Positions 1-5,395 of a DNA stretch of 7,203 nucleotides are shown here, piece after piece (position 1 is the stretch's first letter; each line of letters begins with the position of its first letter). A program made the position numbers and the translations under genes. The notes below the pieces were generated by a model. It had not been told where the DNA came from and searched no databases. It worked only from the letters and a program-made list of their open reading frames with translations. This stretch comes from Methanosarcina sp. (GTDB taxonomy: Archaea > Halobacteriota > Methanosarcinia > Methanosarcinales > Methanosarcinaceae), in assembly GCA_013331265.1 (NCBI GenBank), contig DUGS01000170.1:5307-12509 (forward strand), read 5' to 3'.

Positions 1-200
1 TTCTACATCTTAAATTGAGCTTCCGGCAATTGTAATGAATTTTCAGTTACTCTGGAATTCATGTTTAGTTCTATGATTTATTTTTAAATATCACACATCT
101 TGATATATTAAAAGCATTTGTTTTTTGTCATAAATATTATAAAATATTTCATATTCTCATTTAGATTAACACTTAGTTTATGTTAATTATTCAGGAAATA
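1..200. other. AT-rich non-coding stretch
   Basis: I see no gene, RNA gene or convincing terminator here. The stretch is strongly AT-rich. It contains short inverted repeats such as AAATATT/AATATTT at 132-149 and ATTAACA/TGTTAAT at 165-187, which are expected by chance in DNA of this composition. It lies downstream of the minus-strand DUF2117 gene, so its transcript may end here. Confidence 0.5.
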
Positions 201-325
201 TTAACTACCTCTTTTCAAATGTAATCCTGCTCCCTGAAGCTCAGGATCACGGTAATCCGGAATAAATCCTGATTTTACTATTTCTGGCGTCAGTACAGGT
301 AAAGATTCAGAGTACAGGCAAAGAT
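201..325 (-). other. Coding-like remnant or lost C-terminal tail downstream of the DUF2117 gene
   Basis: Reading the minus strand from about 315 down to a TAA at 201-203 gives an open frame of about 38 codons that looks like protein: it begins ESLPVLTPEIVKSG and continues through FIPDYRDPELQGAGL to a basic end (HLKRGS). Base composition is clearly GC-richer than positions 1-200. The frame has no good start codon of its own. It differs in phase from the upstream DUF2117 gene, whose TGA stop lies at 326-328 inside a 19-bp tandem duplication. It may be a former C-terminal extension put out of frame, the end of a decayed gene, or a chance open frame. I do not recognise a family. Removing one 19-bp copy alone would not remove the TGA, so a simple one-step frameshift does not fully explain it. 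Confidence 0.3.
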
Positions 326-329
326 TCAG
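292..329. repeat. 19-bp tandem duplication across a stop codon
   Basis: Two head-to-tail copies of AGTACAGGYAAAGATTCAG occupy 292-310 and 311-329, with a single difference (T300 against C319). The second copy contains the TGA stop codon (326-328, minus strand) of the DUF2117 gene. Nineteen is not a multiple of three, so the duplication changes the phase of whatever lies beyond it on the minus strand. The near-identity suggests a fairly recent slippage event. Confidence 0.85.
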
Positions 330-1501
330 TATTCTGAGACGGATTCCAGAGAATTTTCTGCAAGAGTTATGACCTTCTTCTTTAGACTATCAAGATTTTC
401 AAAAAAAGCAGTATATTTTCCAGAAAAGAGATCCTGCTGAAGCTTTCTACCTAACTCGTCATCCTTTCCGGGTTTTAAACGCAGGACCAGTGAACCCGAA
501 GCATAGTTCACTGCAGTTGCGATTTCATCACAATCCCCATCCGTAATCCCAATAACTGGAATTCCAAACCTGGATAAGATACTTCCTGCAATCTCTGTCG
601 TATCATCTCCAACAGTGATGGCAAAACCTGCTCCTTCTTTTAGCTCAAATGAACGCTCTGCACAGTGGTCTATAAGAATGACCTTGACTCCGCCTTCTAT
701 GTTTTTCTCCTGTAAAAAACTATTTTTCAGAGGAAGAGGTTTCGCTAACACTTCGGTTTTATTTACGATCAGGCTTTTGCAGCCATCTGTTTTTTTTCGG
801 GAAGCTGCGGTTTTTACCCATGCCGTGGAAAGATCTATAGGCACTCTTCCCTCATGTCTGTGAAGGATTTCGATGCCCTGTTCCTTAATAATTCCTCCTT
901 CCATTGCAGTCAGAAAACCATTTTCAGAGATAAGGGCGACTTCAGAAGAAGTGGCTTTTCCGACCACAATCCCTTCGACCATTATGTTTGCTCCTGAAAA
1001 TGTCGATATTCTTCTCAGGACCTGCATTCCATGATTGCTGACCTCTATGGAATTGACTGGCAGTGGAGGCTGGGAAATTTTCAGGTTAAGAAGGTTGGAT
1101 AGTTTTTTTGCATGAGGATCTGCAGCCCTGTTCCAGGGAATAAGTTCACCATCAAGGCATCCGGGCCTTTCAATCTGGATCAGGGGCTTCTCTTCAGGAT
1201 TTTTGATATTTGAAACTACGATCCTTCCAAAAGTCCGGCCTGTTTTAAGCTCACGCCCATGGTTCAGGAGGCACACAAGGTCATTTGACCCGAAAAGAGC
1301 CTCTATGCAGGCACTGGGTTTTAGAAACTGTTCTATTTCAATCAAGTCTTCAAGGCCGGCATCAATTGCAGCAACTTTTCCCATGGTACCGCAGAGGCAG
1401 GCATTTATACAATTTTCCCTGGAAAGTAGATTAAGAATATCTTTTACCGTCTGGGGAGAATCCATAAGCTGGAGGTTATGAATCACAATTCCTATCTGCA
1501 T
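326..1501 (-). CDS. DUF2117-family protein, function unknown
   Basis: The 391-residue protein resembles the DUF2117 family, which is found in methanogens and has no established function. The start MQIGIVIHNLQLMDS matches the short opening beta strand I associate with this family, so I keep the ATG at 1499-1501. A second conserved-looking stretch is at residues 297-325, with VGDDTTEIAGSIL followed by RFGIPVIGITDGDCD, a glycine- and aspartate-rich region that could bind a nucleotide or metal (inference only). Residues 38-54 (GTMGKVAAIDAGLEDLI) form another glycine-containing segment. There is no signal peptide or membrane helix, so it is probably cytoplasmic. No Shine-Dalgarno precedes the ATG, and a TATA-like element about 30 nt upstream suggests a leaderless transcript. 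It is transcribed away from the permease cluster and appears to stand alone. Its stop codon lies inside a 19-bp tandem duplication, and the C-terminus may have been altered by it. The family call is from memory of the sequence pattern. Confidence 0.8.
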   Translation of the reverse strand: MQIGIVIHNLQLMDSPQTVKDILNLLSRENCINACLCGTMGKVAAIDAGLEDLIEIEQFLKPSACIEALFGSNDLVCLLNHGRELKTGRTFGRIVVSNIKNPEEKPLIQIERPGCLDGELIPWNRAADPHAKKLSNLLNLKISQPPLPVNSIEVSNHGMQVLRRISTFSGANIMVEGIVVGKATSSEVALISENGFLTAMEGGIIKEQGIEILHRHEGRVPIDLSTAWVKTAASRKKTDGCKSLIVNKTEVLAKPLPLKNSFLQEKNIEGGVKVILIDHCAERSFELKEGAGFAITVGDDTTEIAGSILSRFGIPVIGITDGDCDEIATAVNYASGSLVLRLKPGKDDELGRKLQQDLFSGKYTAFFENLDSLKKKVITLAENSLESVSEY

Positions 1502-1525
1502 ACATATAAAACATATATAGTCAAA

Positions 1526-1537
1526 CTAATTATACTC
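1526..1537 (-). promoter_or_regulatory. Possible TATA element of the DUF2117 gene
   Basis: On the minus strand this reads GAGTATAATTAG, with the AT core centred about 30 nt before the ATG at 1501. That spacing would place the transcription start at or just before the start codon, which fits the absence of a ribosome binding site. A second run (CTATATATG, minus strand, 1512-1520) is too close to the ATG to serve the full-length gene. The region is AT-rich, so chance matches are likely. Confidence 0.35.
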
Positions 1538-1647
1538 ATCGAATTAACTTTGTATTAATAATTTACCTATTTTTCTGAAGAAGAATATTATCAAATTATG
1601 AAATATCGAAACACCTGCCTGAGATCTCAGGAGGTTGCCAGCAAATA

Positions 1648-1701
1648 TAACTGGCTGCATTATAATTGCTACTTTAACTGGCTGCATTATAATGGCTGCT
1701 T
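1648..1701. repeat. 27-bp tandem duplication containing GGCTGCATTATAAT
   Basis: Copies at 1648-1674 and 1675-1701 match at 25 of 27 positions. Both begin with TAACTGGCTGCATTATAAT. A third, partial copy of the inner motif, GGCTGCTTTATAATT, lies at 1694-1708, overlapping the end of the second copy. The motif carries the self-complementary octamer ATTATAAT. It lies about 150 bp upstream of the DUF2117 start and about 280 bp upstream of the permease start. Confidence 0.85.
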
Positions 1702-1787
1702 TATAATTTAATTTTAGTTTTTTGAAAAATGGAACACACTGTTTCAGGCGCAAAGTTTACTTCAATGAATTATCTTCGCTAAAAATC

Positions 1788-1801
1788 AAAAAAGTTATAT
1801 A
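1788..1801 (+). promoter_or_regulatory. Archaeal promoter (BRE + TATA box) for the permease cluster
   Basis: An adenine-rich BRE-like tract, AAAAAAG (1788-1794), directly precedes TTATATA (1795-1801), close to the archaeal TATA consensus. The orientation points towards the permease. A start about 25 nt downstream would fall near 1823-1826, giving a leader of about 155 nt before the proposed TTG start at 1981. The box overlaps the first of two tandem palindromes, and the predicted transcription start coincides with the beginning of the second. An alternative weaker AT element (AAATTAATAT, around 1914-1923) would give a much shorter leader. Confidence 0.5.
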
Positions 1802-1850
1802 TTCAGAATTTATGTTATTTAATATAAATTCAGAATTTATGTTATTTAAT
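1797..1850. repeat. Promoter-embedded 27-bp tandem repeat with palindromes (putative operator)
   Basis: Two head-to-tail 27-bp copies, 1797-1823 and 1824-1850, match at 26 of 27 positions (T1800 against A1827). Each copy starts with a 17-bp inverted repeat. In the second copy it is perfect, ATAAATTCAGAATTTAT (1824-1840, centred on A1832). In the first it has one unpaired position (1797-1813, centred on A1805). The remaining ten bases of each copy are GTTATTTAAT. Odd-centred palindromes of this size are typical of sites for dimeric regulators. The first overlaps the TATA box and the second the expected transcription start, so binding would be expected to repress. The regulator is unknown and the operator role is inference. 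Confidence 0.6.
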
Positions 1851-1965
1851 TAAAATATAGTAACATGAAATCCTGTAGTTTTCAGCATTATTCATTCACA
1901 TCTTTGTACTCATAAATTAATATGCGCTGATCTGGACCCTGCTCCTATTGCAGGAACTGGAAAAA

Positions 1966-1975
1966 GGACTGGTGA
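1966..1975 (+). promoter_or_regulatory. Shine-Dalgarno that decides the permease start
   Basis: GGACTGGTGA contains GGTGA (1971-1975), complementary to the archaeal 16S rRNA 3' end, five bases before the in-frame TTG at 1981-1983. The longer TTG start at 1948 has no such site. The GTG at 1972 would have AAAGGA only three bases upstream, which is tight. Confidence 0.45.
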
Positions 1976-1980
1976 ATGGT

Positions 1981-3162
1981 TTGATTGAAGAGTTGGCAAT
2001 GGCAATACGACAGTTGCGCCTTAAAAAGCTCAGAACCTTTCTTATTCTCCTGGGAATAGCTGTAGGAGTGGCTACGGTAGTAGCCGTTGTCTCGTTAGGA
2101 GAAGGGCTCCGCATCAATGCAATAGAAGAAATCCAGAAGTCCCGGGACCTTACATTAATTGAGGTCTCCCCGGGTTTCAGGGAAAATGGACTTGTCCTTA
2201 TAAGCGACTCAAAAGTAGAGGAAATAAAGGAGTATTGGGAAGTTGTCTGTCCTTACGTAAAAGATGCCTATGTAAGCCCTTCAGGGACCTATTTTGAAAT
2301 ATTTGGGGTACAGGAGGATTACAGGACTGCAAATGAGCTTGAGCTTGCCGAAGGGAGCTGGTTTGATAGTGGAGAGAACCAGATTGTGCTTGGAAGTGAC
2401 CTTTGGGAAAAACTGGAAAAAATAGACGGGGCCAGGATAGGAACCCCAATAACAGCCAGACTGCGACTTTATGGAGAGGATGGAAAACCTCTCGACAGGG
2501 AAATAAGCTTCATTCCAGTGGGTTATCTGAAGCCTTCAGGAAATGAAATTGATTCCGGAGCCTTCATGAGGCTCGAACATGCAAAAGGGCTCAGCAAAAA
2601 AGAGTATTATGACGGGGTCCTGATAAAGGTTGAAAGTTCTTCCCTGGTTCACGAATCAAGGGAGCAAATAGAAAAACTGGGACTTTCATCTTCAAGTGCC
2701 CAGGACGAAATCGACTCGGTTAACCGGATCATGAACGGAGTAACTCTTGTCCTTGCCTTTTTCTCAAGCATTTCCCTGCTTGTAGGCGGACTTATGGTAG
2801 TTAACACAATGGTGGTCTCAGTCTATGAAAGGACCCGCGAAATCGGAATTTCAAAGGCCATAGGAGCTTCAGAGTCTGATATCCTGCGGATGTTTTTAGC
2901 CGAATGCCTGTTTATTGGAGCGCTGGGTGGAGTTTTAGGAGACCTCCTTGGAGTTCTCTTTGCAACTTTCATAGATAAGATAGGAAGAGCTCTCCTTATG
3001 TCAAGGCTTGAGATAGGAAATATAGAGCACCTGACCGCCTTAAACTTTGAAATTCTCGCAGCCGGGGTTCTTATCTCACTACTTGTGTCCGTAGTTTCAG
3101 GGCTTTATCCTGCCTGGAGGGCTTCAAAACTGGACCCTGTCAGTGCTTTGAGGCAATTTTAA
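1981..3162 (+). CDS. FtsX/MacB-type ABC transporter permease
   Basis: This is an integral-membrane permease of the MacB/FtsX superfamily (mechanotransmission or lipoprotein/peptide export type). From the proposed TTG start it has 393 residues, usual for the family; starts at 1948 (404 aa), 1972 (396 aa) or ATG 1999 (387 aa) are also possible. Counting from 1948: a basic cytoplasmic lead (RQLRLKKLRT, 21-30), helix 1 (31-50), an extracytoplasmic MacB_PCD-like domain (about 51-258), helix 2 (262-290), the loop ERTREIGISKAIGAS (294-308) that in this family contacts the ATPase, helices 3 (about 315-345) and 4 (368-388), and the closing YPAWRASKLDPVSALR. This topology is diagnostic of the superfamily. 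The partner MacB/LolD-type ATPase is not in the window; the nearby ECF-type ATPase is not the expected partner. It is first in a plus-strand cluster with a DUF3344 surface protein and a membrane protein. The substrate is unknown. Confidence 0.88.
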   Translation: MIEELAMAIRQLRLKKLRTFLILLGIAVGVATVVAVVSLGEGLRINAIEEIQKSRDLTLIEVSPGFRENGLVLISDSKVEEIKEYWEVVCPYVKDAYVSPSGTYFEIFGVQEDYRTANELELAEGSWFDSGENQIVLGSDLWEKLEKIDGARIGTPITARLRLYGEDGKPLDREISFIPVGYLKPSGNEIDSGAFMRLEHAKGLSKKEYYDGVLIKVESSSLVHESREQIEKLGLSSSSAQDEIDSVNRIMNGVTLVLAFFSSISLLVGGLMVVNTMVVSVYERTREIGISKAIGASESDILRMFLAECLFIGALGGVLGDLLGVLFATFIDKIGRALLMSRLEIGNIEHLTALNFEILAAGVLISLLVSVVSGLYPAWRASKLDPVSALRQF

Positions 3163-3173
3163 AGGAGTGAGTC

Positions 3174-3239
3174 AATTGCAGAAGGAACTGCCCTGGAGAA
3201 GGCATAATTTCAGGAGATGAGCTGCCCTGGATACCGGAA
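3174..3239. repeat. Imperfect tandem duplication at the DUF3344 translation start
   Basis: Two diverged copies of about 32-34 bp lie in the gap after the permease. AATT-CAG at 3174-3181 recurs at 3206-3213, and the decamer CTGCCCTGGA at 3188-3197 recurs at 3222-3231. The first copy contains a TTG (3176) behind GGAGTGA (3164-3170), opening a 14-codon frame that ends at TGA 3218-3220. That TGA overlaps the Shine-Dalgarno in the second copy. Similarity outside the shared blocks is modest, so common origin is not certain. Confidence 0.4.
3212..3220 (+). promoter_or_regulatory. Strong Shine-Dalgarno for the DUF3344 gene
   Basis: AGGAGATGA matches the ideal archaeal AGGAGGTGA at eight of nine positions. 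It stands six bases before the CTG at 3227, which is in frame with the DUF3344 protein. The ATG inside it (3217-3219) is in another frame, giving an arginine-rich peptide unlike any signal sequence, so I regard it as part of the ribosome binding site and not as a start. Confidence 0.6.
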
Positions 3240-4165
3240 AAAAGATCCTGACCGCAGGGCTTCTCGGAGCCGGCCTGCTGTTCTTGTTTTCCTTATTTTC
3301 GGGAAACGGGGGCTGGCAGGGAGACGGCATGCCCCCATATACAATAGCAGAAGGAGTCGTAAGGGGAAATGTGTACTTTGATGGAGGGCACGGGTATACC
3401 GGAGAGAACCCTTACATCCAGTATTTCGACCTCCCTCCAGGAGAGGTAAAGTATGCCAGGCTTTATGTGCCTGTCTGGAACTATGACAGCGGGGACAGTA
3501 TCCGCTTAATTATCAACAGTCAGGAACATTCGATTAAACCGGAGCCCGATTACGTTTCTGCCTGGGGTACGGCCCTCTATTGCTTTAATGCCAGCACTTT
3601 AATTCATGAAGGGTTAAATGAAGTATCGGTTATGTCTGAAAACCCTGGCGGGGGGCCCTATGGAATTACGCTTGCGGCTGTTTCCGAAAACAGATCTCTA
3701 TCCCCTGTAAGGTTCTGGATAAACGAAGGCAACTATGCCCTTTCATATACGAATAAAAAAGACAGTGTGGCAAGCACCTTTAAAGGCACATCCCCCGGAA
3801 AAAATGCAAGCCTCCATACCCTGCTCGTGGCAGGCACAGAAGGGGAAAAGGATGAGCTCTATTTTGATTCCGAAAAAATCGGAAGCGATGTGGGGAGATC
3901 CTCACAGGGAAAATACTTTGACCTCTACTCGGTTTCGGTCTCCCCGAAAAGTACGGAAAGCACCCTCCGCTTTGAGAGGGGTGATGAGGGTTATCTCCAT
4001 CCCTGTGTTGCAGTCCTTGTTTCCGAGCCGGAGTCAGAAAGCGAGTTTCTCAAAATCCATAAACAAAAAACTGCAAAAGGGGGAGAGGTCCCTTATCCAG
4101 TAATTATTGTCTGTCTCCTGGCCTGCACGGCGGTTTTCCTGAGGTTCAGGAAGAGAAAGGTTTGA
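3227..4165 (+). CDS. DUF3344-domain cell-surface protein, probable CTG start
   Basis: An exported, membrane-anchored DUF3344 protein; this family is common on the surface of methanogens and has no known activity. From CTG 3227 it has 312 residues. The first 16 would be MDTGKKILTAGLLGAG, continuing hydrophobic to about residue 25: a clean signal peptide or anchor. The first conventional start, TTG 3284, falls inside that hydrophobic stretch and would destroy it. The only upstream in-frame alternatives lie before a TGA at 3218-3220. Family-like features, numbered from the CTG: Y/W-rich beta segments (YARLYVPVWNYDSGD, about 76-90), ALYCFNASTLIHEGLNEV (about 116-133), and SLSPVRFWINEGNYAL (about 157-172), resembling the 'YWI.EG' signature, then a second beta repeat. 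A C-terminal helix (about 289-305) followed by RFRKRKV anchors it, with a cytoplasmic basic tail. It lies 64 bp after the permease and 67 bp before the next gene, probably in one operon. Family call fairly firm, start inferred. Confidence 0.78.
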   Translation: MDTGKKILTAGLLGAGLLFLFSLFSGNGGWQGDGMPPYTIAEGVVRGNVYFDGGHGYTGENPYIQYFDLPPGEVKYARLYVPVWNYDSGDSIRLIINSQEHSIKPEPDYVSAWGTALYCFNASTLIHEGLNEVSVMSENPGGGPYGITLAAVSENRSLSPVRFWINEGNYALSYTNKKDSVASTFKGTSPGKNASLHTLLVAGTEGEKDELYFDSEKIGSDVGRSSQGKYFDLYSVSVSPKSTESTLRFERGDEGYLHPCVAVLVSEPESESEFLKIHKQKTAKGGEVPYPVIIVCLLACTAVFLRFRKRKV

Positions 4166-4232
4166 GAAAAAATCCTCCTGACATGAACCCAAAAGAAATT
4201 CATTAAGATGAAGATTAAGATGAGGTAAAAAA

Positions 4233-5324
4233 ATGAAATACGGATGGATTCTTCAAGTAATGCTTGCGCTTATCCTGGCAGCTTCCTTTGCCCAGGGAGC
4301 CCTTGCAGCAGGAGCAGCTTCCGGTTCATCTGCCTCCTCTCTCGAATGCAGCCTGGAAATTCCCCTTGACAAAAACCAGGCTTCTGATGCTCTTGTGGCG
4401 GGGAGCTCATGGGAAAGAGCGCGGATAAACATTGAGAATCCTGGAACTGAGACCCTGTACAACATGACCATACTCATTGAAGTACCGGATAACCTGGAAG
4501 CCACTGTCTCCCCACAGCCGTATCCCATAACAGAAGAAGGGCAGAAGATTACGGCTGAAATAGGGGACCTGGCACCCGGACAGAGTGCAAGCGTTTTCTT
4601 TGACGTAAAACCTCCTGCCTCTATCGAGTTCAAAAAACAGGCAGTTTTCACGGTTCACACTGCTTACACCGGAGGGGAAGTGCAGAGCGAACATAAGGTC
4701 AGTATCATACCCCCACCTTCCTGGCTGACCTATTTTACGATCCTGGCAAGCCTTCTTATTTTTGTCGGAATATTAGCTGCGGTAAAACGTTCCGGGGTCC
4801 TTGACCTGTTTACAACTGTTGACCTGATAACTATAGCCCTCCTCGCCGCCGTCATTGCAGTGGTGTTCCGGTATGTTAGCAAGCTTATCAACCTGGGCTG
4901 GTTTGACGGGCTGGTCATTGCAATCCCCACCGTTGTCCTGATGATAGTTGCCCTGCAGCTGGTCCGAAAACCCGGGACTGCAACCCTGCTCTTTACCTGT
5001 GTCCTGCTCATCAGCATGGTTGTCTGGGGTTCCCATATCATGTGGCTTGGATTTTACCTTGCCGAAGGGGTTGTTGTCGATCTTCTGGTCTTCCTTTTCA
5101 GGATGGATTATGCGGACAGGCGCGCGACTGCCATTACCTACGGCATATCAAGAGGAGTGGTCTCAACCCTTGTTTTTTACCTGCTCTATGCGCCTGTTGA
5201 GTGGAAAATCTCCTATGCACCCTGGTATGTAGGGCTCCAGCTCGCATTTGCATGTGCCGGGGGGCTTATAGGAGGGGTGCTTGGTTACGATACGGCAGTA
5301 AAAATGAGCGGGGCAAGGTTTTAA
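4233..5324 (+). CDS. Exported Ig-like domain fused to an ECF S-component-like membrane domain
   Basis: A 363-residue membrane protein. ATG 4233 follows GAGGT (4222-4226) at good spacing. Residues 1-26 form a signal peptide ending in an ALA|AG-type cleavage site. Residues about 55-160 look like an extracellular beta-sandwich of the CARDB/DUF11/NEW3 kind: NIENPGTETLYNMTILIEVP, then IGDLAPGQSASVFFDV, a pattern typical of archaeal surface proteins. A helix at about 164-184 ends in KR, placing the following segment inside. About six further helices fill 190-356. The first contains IALLAAVIAV (201-210) with AxxxA spacing (A202/A206, A205/A209), a feature of ECF S components where they contact EcfT; the end GGLIGGVLGYDTAVK also suits such proteins. 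The convergent neighbour is a double ECF ATPase, which supports a transporter role. Substrate unknown; a YkoE-like (thiamine precursor) type is a weak guess. It could instead be an unrelated membrane protein. Confidence 0.7.
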   Translation: MKYGWILQVMLALILAASFAQGALAAGAASGSSASSLECSLEIPLDKNQASDALVAGSSWERARINIENPGTETLYNMTILIEVPDNLEATVSPQPYPITEEGQKITAEIGDLAPGQSASVFFDVKPPASIEFKKQAVFTVHTAYTGGEVQSEHKVSIIPPPSWLTYFTILASLLIFVGILAAVKRSGVLDLFTTVDLITIALLAAVIAVVFRYVSKLINLGWFDGLVIAIPTVVLMIVALQLVRKPGTATLLFTCVLLISMVVWGSHIMWLGFYLAEGVVVDLLVFLFRMDYADRRATAITYGISRGVVSTLVFYLLYAPVEWKISYAPWYVGLQLAFACAGGLIGGVLGYDTAVKMSGARF

Positions 5325-5327
5325 GGA

Positions 5328-5375
5328 CTCCTCCTCACTTTACTTATTCTACATTTCCTTCTTTTTATTCCGAAT
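5328..5375 (+). terminator. Pyrimidine-rich probable terminator of the plus-strand cluster
   Basis: Just after the stop codon, the plus strand is dominated by C and T and ends with CTTTTTATT (around 5361-5369). Archaeal RNA polymerase commonly terminates at oligo-T tracts without a hairpin. The position, in the 71-bp gap between convergent genes, is where a terminator would be expected. I see no stem-loop and no equivalent T-tract for the minus-strand gene. Confidence 0.35.
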
Positions 5376-5395
5376 TTCGTATCATACCATTTATC

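Larger units (their letters stand above)
1502..1947. other. Divergent intergenic region with promoters and two tandem duplications
   Basis: This AT-rich stretch separates the minus-strand DUF2117 gene from the plus-strand permease. It holds a TATA-like element for each direction and two unrelated 27-bp tandem duplications (1648-1701 and 1797-1850). A minus-strand open frame covering 1544-1753 exists but has low-complexity composition and a peptide repeat produced by the first duplication, so I do not call it a gene. I see no RNA gene. Confidence 0.6.

Noticed and set aside
132..187. Short inverted repeats as a terminator or small RNA
   Set aside because: Arms of seven A/T-only or nearly A/T-only pairs are expected by chance in DNA this AT-rich, and no minus-strand T-tract accompanies them.
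1512..1520. CTATATATG (minus strand) as the DUF2117 TATA box
   Set aside because: It is centred only about 15 nt from the ATG, so transcription would start inside the gene. The element at 1526-1537 is better placed.
1544..1753. Minus-strand open frame of 69 codons in the divergent spacer
   Set aside because: Low-complexity composition, and an internal AIIMQPV peptide repeat that is merely the 27-bp DNA duplication. No Shine-Dalgarno and no recognisable family.
3218..3220. In-frame TGA read through as selenocysteine or another amino acid
   Set aside because: Methanosarcina is not known to use selenocysteine, and its special codon is TAG (pyrrolysine). A CTG start after the TGA explains the gene more simply.
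3217..3280. ATG at 3217 directly behind AGGAG as start of the next gene
   Set aside because: It is in a different frame from the DUF3344 protein and encodes an arginine-rich peptide (MSCPGYRKKDPDRRASR). The ATG is better read as part of the AGGAGATGA Shine-Dalgarno.
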